Source of the DNA: Streptomyces sp. AC512_CC834
GTDB taxonomy: Bacteria > Actinomycetota > Actinomycetes > Streptomycetales > Streptomycetaceae
DNA length: 64,000 nucleotides
Assembly (NCBI RefSeq): GCF_019049325.1
Contig: NZ_JAGMUO010000128.1
Coordinates: 1-64,000, forward strand
Direction of reading: 5' to 3'
In this document: piece after piece, positions 25,827 to 34,292 of the stretch
Numbering within the stretch: the first letter of the stretch is position 1
Layout of the letters: each line of letters opens with the position of its first letter
Position numbers and translations under genes: made by a program
Notes under the pieces: generated by a model
Seen by the model: only the letters and a program-made list of their open reading frames with translations
Database searches by the model: none
What the model was told of the DNA's origin: nothing

Positions 25827-25850
25827 CCGATGCACCGATACCCTTGACAG

Positions 25851-27137
25851 GTGACCGACGCCCACGAAACCGCAGCAGACCGTTCACTGCGAACCACCGG
25901 AGGCGCCCCTCCGGACGACGCCGGATCTTCTGTGAGTCAGGCGCCGATCCCCTTGCTCGAACCACGCGAGGGCATTCCACCGGTGATCGCCGACGCGACC
26001 GCCCTCGCCGAAGTGACCGCCGCCTTCGCCGCCGGCAGCGGCCCCGTCGCCGTCGACGCCGAGCGCGCCTCCGGGTACCGCTACGGCCAGCGCGCCTACC
26101 TGGTCCAGTTGCGCCGCGAGGGCGCCGGGACCGCGCTGATCGACCCGGTGGCCTGTCCCGACCTGTCCGGTCTCGGCGCGGCGATCGCCGACGTCGAGTG
26201 GGTGCTGCACGCGGCCACCCAGGACCTGCCGTGCCTGCGCGAGATAGGGATGGTTCCCACCCGCATCTTCGACACCGAGCTGGCCGGCCGGCTCGCCGGG
26301 TTCCCGCGCGTCGGCCTCGGCGCGATGGTGGAGAACGTCCTGGGCTTCGTCCTGGAGAAGGGCCACTCGGCCGTCGACTGGTCGACCCGCCCGCTGCCCG
26401 AGCCCTGGCTGCGCTACGCCGCGCTCGACGTCGAACTGCTGGTCGACCTGCGTGACGCGCTGGAGAAGGAGCTGGACCGGCAGGGCAAGCTGGGGTGGGC
26501 CCGGCAGGAGTTCGACGCGATCGCGTCGGCCCCGCCGCCCGAGCCGCGCAAGGACCCGTGGCGCCGTACGTCCGGCATGCACAAGGTGCGCCGGCGCCGC
26601 CAGCTCGCCGTGGTGCGGGAGCTGTGGCAGGCCCGGGACCGGATCGCGCAGCGGCGGGACGTCTCCCCCGGCAAGGTGCTCGGGGACGCGGCCATCGTCG
26701 AGGCGGCGCTCGCGCTGCCGGTCAACGCGCACGCGCTGGCCGCGCTGAACGGCTTCGGGCGGGTGAACCGCCGGCAGCTCGACCAGTGGCAGGTGTCGGT
26801 CGACCGGGCCAAGGCACTGTCCGAGTCGCAGTTGCCGCAGCCCGGCCAGCCGGTGACCGGCCCGCCGCCGCCCCGGGCGTGGGCCGACAAGGACCCGGCC
26901 GCCGCCGCCCGGCTGTCCGCGGCGCGCGCGGCGGTGACGGCGCTGGCCGAGCAGTTGAGCATGCCCCAGGAGAACCTGATCACGCCGGACACGGTGCGCC
27001 GGGTCTGCTGGGAGCCGCCCGCGACGGTCGACACCGAGGCCGTGGGCGCGGCCCTCGCCGGACACGGGGCGCGGCGCTGGCAGGTGGAGCAGGTGACACC
27101 GGTACTGGTGACGGCACTGAGCAGGGACGAGCCGTAG
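25851..27137 (+). CDS. rnd: Ribonuclease D-like 3'-5' exonuclease
   Basis: A 428-residue protein. The DEDDy exonuclease domain (about 50-215) shows motif I VAVDAERASGYRYGQRAYLVQL, motif II WVLHAATQDLPCLREIG and motif III LRYAALDVELLVDL, with Tyr four residues before the last Asp. A helical HRDC domain follows (about 250-325: MHKVRRRRQLAVVRELWQARDRIAQRRDVSPGKVLGDAAI), as in RNase D, which trims tRNA and other stable RNA 3' ends. The C-terminal 100 residues are actinobacteria-specific. GTG start; no Shine-Dalgarno sequence is visible. Confidence 0.85.
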   Translation: MTDAHETAADRSLRTTGGAPPDDAGSSVSQAPIPLLEPREGIPPVIADATALAEVTAAFAAGSGPVAVDAERASGYRYGQRAYLVQLRREGAGTALIDPVACPDLSGLGAAIADVEWVLHAATQDLPCLREIGMVPTRIFDTELAGRLAGFPRVGLGAMVENVLGFVLEKGHSAVDWSTRPLPEPWLRYAALDVELLVDLRDALEKELDRQGKLGWARQEFDAIASAPPPEPRKDPWRRTSGMHKVRRRRQLAVVRELWQARDRIAQRRDVSPGKVLGDAAIVEAALALPVNAHALAALNGFGRVNRRQLDQWQVSVDRAKALSESQLPQPGQPVTGPPPPRAWADKDPAAAARLSAARAAVTALAEQLSMPQENLITPDTVRRVCWEPPATVDTEAVGAALAGHGARRWQVEQVTPVLVTALSRDEP

Positions 27138-27265
27138 CGGGGCCGGAGCGACGGGTCGCAGCGGGGGCGGAGCGTCGGATTCCGGCCAAGATCCTGGGAT
27201 GAGCGGTGCTCCGGTGGTGTGACGGGTGGTGTGACGTTCGCCGCTCCCGCCGGGGGGACTGGGCA

Positions 27266-27286
27266 GCTACGTTACTCATAAGTAGC
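27266..27286. promoter_or_regulatory. Candidate operator upstream of fadAB
   Basis: An imperfect inverted repeat GCTAC-GTTACTCATAA-GTAGC about 75 bp upstream of the thiolase start, in the only AT-rich stretch of this spacer. TetR-family repressors of fatty-acid genes use sites of this general type; identity of the regulator is unknown. Confidence 0.4.
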
Positions 27287-27292
27287 ATGGGG

Positions 27293-27308
27293 CTGAGCGC
27301 GCGCTCAG
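27293..27308. promoter_or_regulatory. Perfect 16-bp palindrome upstream of fadAB
   Basis: CTGAGCGCGCGCTCAG is self-complementary, begins 7 bases after the preceding inverted repeat and ends 50 bases before the thiolase start. Could be a second operator or a 5'-leader hairpin. Confidence 0.4.
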
Positions 27309-27357
27309 TGCATGCGTGCCGCAGCAGTGCCATCCCGCACCCTGGAGGAGAGCCATC

Positions 27358-28575
27358 GTGCCTCGTACCATCAGGGACGTCGTTTTCGTAGACGGCGTCC
27401 GCACCCCGTTCGGCAAGGCGGGACCGAAGGGCATCTACCACGAGACCCGCGCCGACGACCTGGTCGTGAAGGCGATCCGGGAGCTGCTGCGCCGCAACCC
27501 CGGTCTCGACCCCAAGAAGATCGACGAGGTCGCCGTCGCCGCGACCACGCAGATCGGTGACCAGGGCCTGACCATCGGCCGCACCGCCGGCATCCTGGCG
27601 GGCCTGCCCACCTCGGTCCCGGGCTACTCCATCGACCGCATGTGCGCGGGCGCCCTGACCGCCGTCACCTCGGTGGCCGGCTCGGTCGCCTTCGGCGCGT
27701 ACGACGTCGCCGTCGCGGGCGGTGTCGAGCACATGGGCCGCCACCCGATGGGCGAGGGCGTGGACCCGAACCCGCGGTTCGTCAGCGAGAAGCTGGTCGA
27801 CGAGTCCGCCCTGTTCATGGGCATGACGGCGGAGAACCTGCACGACCGCTACCCGTCGGTCACCAAGCAGCGCGCCGACGAGTACGCCGTACGCTCGCAG
27901 GAGAAGGCCGCCAAGGCGTACGCGAACGGCCAGATCCAGGCCGACCTGGTGCCGATCTCGGTGCGCCGCACCAACGAAGAGGCGGGCGAGACGGGCTGGG
28001 GCCTGGTCACCGCCGACGAGCCGATGCGCCCCGGCACCACGCTGGAGAACCTCGCCGGTCTGAAGACGCCGTTCCGCGTGCACGGCCGGGTCACCGCGGG
28101 CAACGCGGCCGGTCTGAACGACGGCGCGACCGCCTCCCTCATCGCGAGCGAGGACTTCGCCCGCGAGAACAACCTTCCCGTGAAGATGCGCCTCGTCGCG
28201 TACTCCTTCGCGGGCGTCGAGCCGGAGGTCATGGGCTACGGCCCGATCCCGGCGACGGAGAAGGCGCTGGCCCAGGCCGGCCTGTCCATCTCCGACATCG
28301 GCCTGTTCGAGATCAACGAGGCCTTCGCCGTCCAGGTCCTCGCCTTCCTGGAGCACTACGGCATCGCCGACGACGACGCACGCGTCAACCAGTACGGCGG
28401 CGCCATCGCGTTCGGCCACCCGCTGGCCTCCTCCGGCGTCCGGCTGATGACGCAGTTGGCCCGCCAGTTCGAGGAGCAGCCGCACGTCCGCTACGGCCTG
28501 ACCACCATGTGCGTCGGCTTCGGCATGGGCGCGACGGTCATCTGGGAGAACCCGCACTTCGAGGGGGACAAGTGA
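27358..28575 (+). CDS. fadA: Acetyl-CoA acyltransferase (3-ketoacyl-CoA thiolase)
   Basis: A 405-residue thiolase. It has nucleophile Cys96 (DRMCAGAL), NEAFAVQ, His354 in GGAIAFGHPLASSG and the second catalytic Cys385 in TTMCVGFGMG. It performs the last beta-oxidation step, splitting 3-ketoacyl-CoA with CoA to acetyl-CoA. GTG 27358 is chosen for GGAGGAGA upstream; earlier starts fall in the spacer. The stop overlaps the fadB start (GTGA), which is the usual fadAB arrangement of the trifunctional complex in actinobacteria. Confidence 0.92.
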   Translation: MPRTIRDVVFVDGVRTPFGKAGPKGIYHETRADDLVVKAIRELLRRNPGLDPKKIDEVAVAATTQIGDQGLTIGRTAGILAGLPTSVPGYSIDRMCAGALTAVTSVAGSVAFGAYDVAVAGGVEHMGRHPMGEGVDPNPRFVSEKLVDESALFMGMTAENLHDRYPSVTKQRADEYAVRSQEKAAKAYANGQIQADLVPISVRRTNEEAGETGWGLVTADEPMRPGTTLENLAGLKTPFRVHGRVTAGNAAGLNDGATASLIASEDFARENNLPVKMRLVAYSFAGVEPEVMGYGPIPATEKALAQAGLSISDIGLFEINEAFAVQVLAFLEHYGIADDDARVNQYGGAIAFGHPLASSGVRLMTQLARQFEEQPHVRYGLTTMCVGFGMGATVIWENPHFEGDK

Positions 28576-30701
28576 GCACCACCGCAGAGCTGCTGAAGGG
28601 TGCGGCCGAGCTGTTCCCCGGCGAGGTCGTCACGCAGGCACACGTACGCCACTTCGACCTGCCGTTGGGCGCAGGCCGTTTCGCCCTCATCACCCTGGAC
28701 AACGGCCACGACCACACCAAGCCGACCACGCTCGGCCCGCAGTCGCTGGCGAACATCGACGCCGCGATCGACCAGGTCGACAAGGAGGCCGCGGACGGCG
28801 ACATCGTCGGCGTCGGCGTCACCGGCAAGCCGTTCATCTTCGCGGTCGGCGCCGACCTCAAGGGCGTCGAGCTGCTGACGGAGCACAAGGACGCGCTGGC
28901 CATCGGCAAGGGCGGCCACGACGTCCTCAAGCGCCTGGCGAACCTCGCGGTGCCGTCCTTCGCGTACTACAACGGCGCCTCCATGGGCGGCGGCGTGGAG
29001 ATCGGCCTGCACTGCACCTACCGCACGGTGTCGGCGGCCCTGCCCGCCTTCTCCCTCCCCGAGGTCTTCCTCGGCCTGGTCCCCGGCTGGGGCGGCTGCA
29101 CACTGCTGCCGAACCTGATCGGCGCGGACAAGGCCGTCTCGGTGATCATCGAGAACAGCCTGAACCAGAACAAGCAGCTCAAGGGCGTGCAGGTCCACGA
29201 ACTCGGCATCGCGGACGCGATCTTCGAGGGCGCGGACTTCCTGGAGCAGTCGCTGATCTGGACGGCGTCCGTCCTGGGCGGCGAGATCACCGTCGAGCGC
29301 CCGCTGATCGACCGCGGCGAGGCCTGGGACCAGGCGGTCGCGAAGGGCCGCTTCATCGCCGACGGCAAGGTGCACGGCGCCGCCCCGGCCGCCTACCGCG
29401 CCCTGGACATCATCGCCGCCGCCAAGAACGGCGACCTCCAGCAGGGCTTCGACGCCGAGGACCAGGCCCTCGCCGACCTCATCATGGGCGGCGAACTGCG
29501 CTCCGGCATCTACGCCTTCAACCTGGTCCAGAAGCGCGGCAAGCGCCCCGCGGGCGCCCCGGACAAGTCGCTGGCCCGCCCGGTCACCAAGGTGGGCGTG
29601 GTCGGCGCCGGCCTGATGGCCTCCCAGCTCGCGCTGCTCTTCCTGCGCCGCCTGGAGGTCCCGGTCGTCCTGACCGACATCGACCAGGAGCGCGTCGACA
29701 AGGGTGTGGGCTACGTCCAGGCCGAGATCGACAAGCTGCTCGGCAAGGGCCGTATCAACCAGGACAAGGCGAACCGCCTCAAGGCCCTGGTGACCGGCGT
29801 CCTGGACAAGGCCGAGGGCTTCGCGGACGCGGACTTCGTCATCGAGGCCGTCTTCGAGGAGATGGGCGTCAAGCAGAAGGTCTTCGCCGAGGTCGAGGCG
29901 GTCGCCCCGGCGCACGCGATCCTGGCGACGAACACCTCGTCCCTCTCCGTCTCGGAGATGGCGTCGAAGCTGAAGCACCCCGAGCGCGTCGTCGGCTTCC
30001 ACTTCTTCAACCCGGTCGCGATCCTCCCCCTCCTGGAGATCGTCCGCGGCGAGCAGACCGACGAGGCCTCGCTGGCCACGGCGTTCGGCGTCGCCAAGAA
30101 GCTGAAGAAGACCGCGGTCCTGGTCAAGGACGCCCCGGCGTTCGTGGTCAACCGCATCCTCACCCGCTTCATGGGCGAGATCCAGAACGTCATCGACGAG
30201 GGCACCCCGGTCGAGGTCGCCGAGAAGGCCGTCGAGCCGCTCGGCCTGCCGATGTCCCCGCTGGTCCTCCTGGAGCTGGTCGGCCCCGCCATCGGCCTGC
30301 ACGTCTCTCAGACCCTCAACCGGGCCTTCCCGGACCGCTTCACGGTCTCCCCGAACCTCAAGGCCGTCGTCGAGGCCGGCAAGCGCGGCTTCTACGTCTA
30401 CGACAGCGGCAAGCCCGAGCTGGACCCCGAGGTCGCGGCCCTCCTCAAGCAGGGCGACACCGTCCTCACCGAGGAGCAGGTCCGCGACCGCGTCCTGGAC
30501 GCGGTGGCCCAGGAGATCGGCCTGATGCTCGACGACGGCGTCGTCGCCGAGGCCCAGGACATCGACCTCTGCCTGATCACCGGCGCCGGCTGGCCCTTCC
30601 ACCTGGGCGGCATCACGCCGTACCTGGACCGCGAGGGCGTCGCCGAACGGGTGACCGGGAAGCGGTTCCTGGAGGCTGGGGTGGCGTCGGTTCCGGCCTG
30701 A
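28572..30701 (+). CDS. fadB: Fatty-acid oxidation complex subunit: enoyl-CoA hydratase/3-hydroxyacyl-CoA dehydrogenase
   Basis: A 709-residue fusion. Residues 1-300 form the crotonase domain, with oxyanion-hole segments GKPFIFAVGADLKG and YNGASMGGGVEIGLHC and the family Glu in SLPEVFLGLVPGWGG. From about 335 a Rossmann NAD domain begins KVGVVGAGLMASQLALL, followed by ATNTSSLSVSEMA, HFFNPV (catalytic His) and C-terminal dimerisation domains. It converts enoyl-CoA to 3-ketoacyl-CoA in two steps for the thiolase encoded just upstream. GTG start overlaps the fadA stop. A strong terminator follows at 30719. Confidence 0.93.
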   Translation: MSTTAELLKGAAELFPGEVVTQAHVRHFDLPLGAGRFALITLDNGHDHTKPTTLGPQSLANIDAAIDQVDKEAADGDIVGVGVTGKPFIFAVGADLKGVELLTEHKDALAIGKGGHDVLKRLANLAVPSFAYYNGASMGGGVEIGLHCTYRTVSAALPAFSLPEVFLGLVPGWGGCTLLPNLIGADKAVSVIIENSLNQNKQLKGVQVHELGIADAIFEGADFLEQSLIWTASVLGGEITVERPLIDRGEAWDQAVAKGRFIADGKVHGAAPAAYRALDIIAAAKNGDLQQGFDAEDQALADLIMGGELRSGIYAFNLVQKRGKRPAGAPDKSLARPVTKVGVVGAGLMASQLALLFLRRLEVPVVLTDIDQERVDKGVGYVQAEIDKLLGKGRINQDKANRLKALVTGVLDKAEGFADADFVIEAVFEEMGVKQKVFAEVEAVAPAHAILATNTSSLSVSEMASKLKHPERVVGFHFFNPVAILPLLEIVRGEQTDEASLATAFGVAKKLKKTAVLVKDAPAFVVNRILTRFMGEIQNVIDEGTPVEVAEKAVEPLGLPMSPLVLLELVGPAIGLHVSQTLNRAFPDRFTVSPNLKAVVEAGKRGFYVYDSGKPELDPEVAALLKQGDTVLTEEQVRDRVLDAVAQEIGLMLDDGVVAEAQDIDLCLITGAGWPFHLGGITPYLDREGVAERVTGKRFLEAGVASVPA

Positions 30702-30718
30702 CGCCTCCTGCGACAGCG

Positions 30719-30754
30719 GACGGGCCGCACAGGCGAGTGCCTGTGCGGCCCGTC
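30719..30754. terminator. Terminator between fadB and the SGNH hydrolase gene
   Basis: A perfect 16-bp stem (GACGGGCCGCACAGGC and its complement) around a GAGT loop. It lies 17 bases after the fadB stop and 36 bases before the stop of the convergent gene, so it can serve both. Confidence 0.85.
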
Positions 30755-30790
30755 GGCCGTTCCGGCCCGGCGCACAGGGCGTACGGCCGG

Positions 30791-32185
30791 CTACCAGTCT
30801 CCTGTGAAGGGCCGGTGCTCGCAGACGTCGCCGCACGCGTGCCTCGACGCGCCGAAGGACCGGATGGGGCTTCCTTCCGGGATGCCGACGACCTTGAAGG
30901 TCGTGCTGGCCGGTGCCGACTCCGTCGCCCCGAACAGGGCGATGACATCCACCGTGTGAGTACCCGAGCGCCACGGATGGGCGTGGCTGAACGCCCATTC
31001 CCCCTTCTCGTTGACGCCGGTCGCCCCGACGAGGATGCCTTGCTCCATCAGTACGACCTTGGTGGCGCCGGACTGGACCTTCCCCGAGAAACGCGGTCGG
31101 GGCCCCGAGAACGCTCCGTCGCCAGGAGCCGAGACGACCGGCGGCGCCACCTCCGTCTGCACGGTGAAACGATGTTCCAGCACGGGAAAACAACCGTCAC
31201 CGCGCAGTCCGACGCAGTGGACGACGTGCTCCCCGGCCTCCCAGTTGACGGAGCGGCGCCAGGTCCACCGGCCGGTGCCGCCCACCTGAGCACCCCCCAG
31301 GTACCGGCCCTGTTCGAAGAAGAGGACGTAGTCCGTACCGGGTGAGGCGACGCCGGAGAACTTCACCATGGGGCCTGCGAGTCCGTGTGCCACCGGCTTG
31401 GAGATGGCGGGCGACTCACCCATCGGCTGCGCGTAGTGCAGCGCCGACTCGGGAGACTGGATGGTGAACTCGGTCGAGACCGGCGGCAGGGTCGGCGGTG
31501 TCATGAGCGCCGTCACGTCCACGTCTGTCTTGTCGAGGACGCCGAGATCGCACAGCCCGGCGACCACGACACGGGCGACTTCGTAAGCGCCGGTGTGGTT
31601 CAGATGGGTCGAGTCGATGACGCCGTCGGGATGCAGCGGGTGCTCTCCCGCGTCGGTCCAGCAGAAGTAGTGACGCAGACGCGTGGGGCCCAGCCCGGCC
31701 CACAGTTCCATGGTGCGGCTCGTCAGATCGATCACCGGCGCCCCGAGTTCCCGGGCGACCTCCAGCATCGCCCGCGGGTACGGCCCGAGCGTGTTGAGCA
31801 CCTCGCCCGCGCTGGAGAAGGCGTAGCGCGCACACGGGGTGACCAGGACGGGTGTCCCACCCTCGGCGTGCACGTACTGCACGAACAACCGCAGGAACTC
31901 CTGGTATTCGCGTATCGGCACATACCGTGTGCCGTTATGGATCATGTGATCCACACAGCCGAACCCGATGAGCACGATGTCCCCGCGCCGCATGCGGTTC
32001 AGCATCGCCGGGAAGCGCTCCGTGAAGTACTTCCGTGTGGTCATGGCGCTTCGGGCGTAGTTGGCCACGCCGACCGGCCCCACCAGGAGGTCCTCGATCT
32101 TCTGTCCCCAGCCCGCCATCGGAGCCTCTTGGTCCGTCCGCGGGGCCGGTACGGAGTCCCCGAGGACGAAGATGGTTCGGTTCAC
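30791..32185 (-). CDS. SGNH/GDSL-type hydrolase with two C-terminal beta-sandwich repeats
   Basis: A 464-residue protein. The catalytic domain (1-215) has block I VLGDSVPAP (Ser11), block II VANYARSAMTT, a modified block III GFGCVDH in place of G-x-N-D, and block V DSTHLNHTGAY (Asp191, His194). This resembles rhamnogalacturonan acetylesterase-type deacetylases. Two Ig-like repeats follow (about 260-335 and 350-425), each with 'F-S-G-x-x-x-x-G... V-L-x-x-x-G' strands. No signal peptide. It begins 13 bp after the glycosyltransferase gene, so it is the last gene of the Stealth operon and probably removes or adds acetyl groups on that glycan. The changed block III is a caution about activity. Confidence 0.75.
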   Translation of the reverse strand: MNRTIFVLGDSVPAPRTDQEAPMAGWGQKIEDLLVGPVGVANYARSAMTTRKYFTERFPAMLNRMRRGDIVLIGFGCVDHMIHNGTRYVPIREYQEFLRLFVQYVHAEGGTPVLVTPCARYAFSSAGEVLNTLGPYPRAMLEVARELGAPVIDLTSRTMELWAGLGPTRLRHYFCWTDAGEHPLHPDGVIDSTHLNHTGAYEVARVVVAGLCDLGVLDKTDVDVTALMTPPTLPPVSTEFTIQSPESALHYAQPMGESPAISKPVAHGLAGPMVKFSGVASPGTDYVLFFEQGRYLGGAQVGGTGRWTWRRSVNWEAGEHVVHCVGLRGDGCFPVLEHRFTVQTEVAPPVVSAPGDGAFSGPRPRFSGKVQSGATKVVLMEQGILVGATGVNEKGEWAFSHAHPWRSGTHTVDVIALFGATESAPASTTFKVVGIPEGSPIRSFGASRHACGDVCEHRPFTGDW

Positions 32186-32198
32186 TGAATTCCCATTC

Positions 32199-34292
32199 CT
32201 AGCGGTCGACCACGTTCATGGCCATGGCTCCTGAAGCGGAGCAGTAGGGGCGCACCCACACCGGTCGGGCCGGATGAATCACCGCGAGCTCCGAGACGCC
32301 GTCCCCGGCCAGCGGCAGGGACGGGTACGCGTAGGTGCCCTTGACGTCCGGGAAGTCCTCCAGCAAGTGACACACGCGCACCTTGCGCCGGTCATGCGGG
32401 TCCGGTTGCAGCCACCAGTCCCAGTCCTCCCAGCGCTCCAGCCGATGGTCGACGGCGTGTCGCACCGGCACTTCCGCCCGGAACTCATGGCGGCCGAGGA
32501 CCTGCACGGGCACGGTGAGGTTCCTTCCGTGCAGTCCACGGCGACTCACGACGAACAACGCCCCGGGCTCGATCCGGCGGCCCCCGCACAGGACGCCTCG
32601 CAGTGTGATGGCGCCGTCCCCCAGCTCGACGGTCACGCACTCGGCGTGTTCCTCGCGCAACACCGTGCGCAGCATCAGCCGGCCGTTGGGCTGGGCGTAG
32701 GGGAGGTTCCAGGCGACCGGACCGGTCGGAGGGTGGCCCACCAAGTCGGCTCGCGCGTCGATCAGGGCCCGTGTGTCACGGATGCCCGCCTTCATGTGTA
32801 CGGCCTTCGACTTGGCCGTACACATCGTCACCTGCCAGCGTCCGTCACCCAGGTCGTCCAGTGCCGACGGGCCCAGCGCCGCCGTGTACCGGGTACCGCC
32901 GTTGTCGAGGTTCGTGCGTGAGGTTCTTACGGGCACATCGGGGCGCCGATTGCCGTCGGACGGCTTGTGACGCAGCACGAACTGCCAGCGGTGACGGCCG
33001 TCCCCCGGGCCTTCGGCGCTGAAGCGCAGCCATCCCGCGCCGTCGGCGACGACGTCCACGGTCGCCGCTCCGACACTCGCCGGGGGGACGGTGGCCGGGG
33101 CCGCCGCCCGGCGGGCTCCGGCCGGGGCGCGGTATCCGCGGACGGCGGCGGCACGGCGGCGGGCGGCGGCCTCGAAGAGCTTCACATAGCGGTCCGCGAC
33201 GGCCGCCGGATCGTAGCGTGCGGCGTTGCGCAGAGCCGCCTCGCCCATGTCGCGTCGCAGGACCTCGTCGGCCATGAGGCGTCGCAGGCCCCAGGCGATC
33301 CCTGCCACCTCTCCGGTGGGCACCAGGAAACCGTCCTCACCGTCGCGGAGGATCTCCCGGGGCCCGACCGGGCAGTCGGTGGAGACCACGGGCAGTCCGC
33401 ACCGCATCGCCTCCACCAGAGTCATGCCGAAGGATTCGGCGCTGGAGGTGACTGCGGCGATGGACCCCTTCGTCCACTCGGACTCGATCGGCGAGAAGCC
33501 GCCCATGAGCAACGCCCGGCCGGCCAGCCCGAGTTCGGTGACGAGCCCGCGCAGTTTTCCGGCCTCACCACCGTCGCCGTAAATGCGTAGCTGCCAGTCG
33601 GGGAACTCCTCGGCCAGGCTGCCGAAGGCACGAATCAGCAGGTCGTAGCGCTTGATGTGATGCATGCGGCCTGCGCTGACCACGATCTTGCGCGTGCAGT
33701 CGGAGGGCGGCACAGACGGCCGGGGCACGCTGTTGGGAATGCCGACCACGGTGATGCCGGAGATCGGTGTGTTCTCCATGAAGGACTTGGCGTCCGCCTC
33801 GGTGACCGTCGTGATCGCGTCCAGCCGCGGGTAGACGCGGGCCATCTCGGCACGCACCGCCGGTGGGATGGCGAGGTGCGTCATGTGTTCCTGGGCGACG
33901 CGCAGCGCGCCCTCCCTGGTGTGGGCGGCGACGAAGAGGTTGAGGCTGGGCCGGGTGCCGACCACCACGTCGGCGTCGGTCCTTCGCAGTTCCCGGATGA
34001 TGCGCTCGTCGGTGAACCGGCTGTACTGGGCGAAGAACTCTTCCTGACGCGGCACCACTTCGCTCGGTTCGTCGCTGCCGGCGGCGCCCCGGTCGGAGGA
34101 GCCGGGACGAAGGTCGACGAGGGCCCGGACCGTGATACGTGGGGAGATCTCGAACTTGGTGGTGTGCGCACGCCGGAAGACCGAGACGATCTCCACGTCG
34201 TGGTGGACGGCGAGGGCCTCGGCGAGGTTGATGACGGTTCTGTTCGTGCCGCCGATGCCGTAGATGTTGTTGATCAGGAAGGAGATCTTCAC
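32199..34292 (-). CDS. GT4-family glycosyltransferase with long C-terminal extension
   Basis: A 697-residue protein. Residues 1-400 form a GT-B glycosyltransferase: ISFLINNIYGIGGTNRTVINLAEAL at the N-terminus, KIVVSAGRMHHIKRYDLLIRAF in the nucleotide-sugar half, and the E-x7-E element ESFGMTLVEAM. After an Ala/Pro-rich linker (about 400-430) comes a beta-rich region to the end (WLRFSAEG.. RYTAALGPSALDDLGDGRW.. HEFRAEVPV) seen in some teichoic-acid-type polymerases. GTG start overlaps the Stealth stop upstream by 4 bases. Probably adds sugars to, or extends, the phosphoglycan made by the Stealth enzymes. Cytosolic. Confidence 0.8.
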   Translation of the reverse strand: MKISFLINNIYGIGGTNRTVINLAEALAVHHDVEIVSVFRRAHTTKFEISPRITVRALVDLRPGSSDRGAAGSDEPSEVVPRQEEFFAQYSRFTDERIIRELRRTDADVVVGTRPSLNLFVAAHTREGALRVAQEHMTHLAIPPAVRAEMARVYPRLDAITTVTEADAKSFMENTPISGITVVGIPNSVPRPSVPPSDCTRKIVVSAGRMHHIKRYDLLIRAFGSLAEEFPDWQLRIYGDGGEAGKLRGLVTELGLAGRALLMGGFSPIESEWTKGSIAAVTSSAESFGMTLVEAMRCGLPVVSTDCPVGPREILRDGEDGFLVPTGEVAGIAWGLRRLMADEVLRRDMGEAALRNAARYDPAAVADRYVKLFEAAARRRAAAVRGYRAPAGARRAAAPATVPPASVGAATVDVVADGAGWLRFSAEGPGDGRHRWQFVLRHKPSDGNRRPDVPVRTSRTNLDNGGTRYTAALGPSALDDLGDGRWQVTMCTAKSKAVHMKAGIRDTRALIDARADLVGHPPTGPVAWNLPYAQPNGRLMLRTVLREEHAECVTVELGDGAITLRGVLCGGRRIEPGALFVVSRRGLHGRNLTVPVQVLGRHEFRAEVPVRHAVDHRLERWEDWDWWLQPDPHDRRKVRVCHLLEDFPDVKGTYAYPSLPLAGDGVSELAVIHPARPVWVRPYCSASGAMAMNVVDR

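Noticed and set aside
28491-31193. A 900-residue minus-strand open frame opposite fadB
   Set aside because: Antisense shadow of fadB; no start signals and no recognisable domain.
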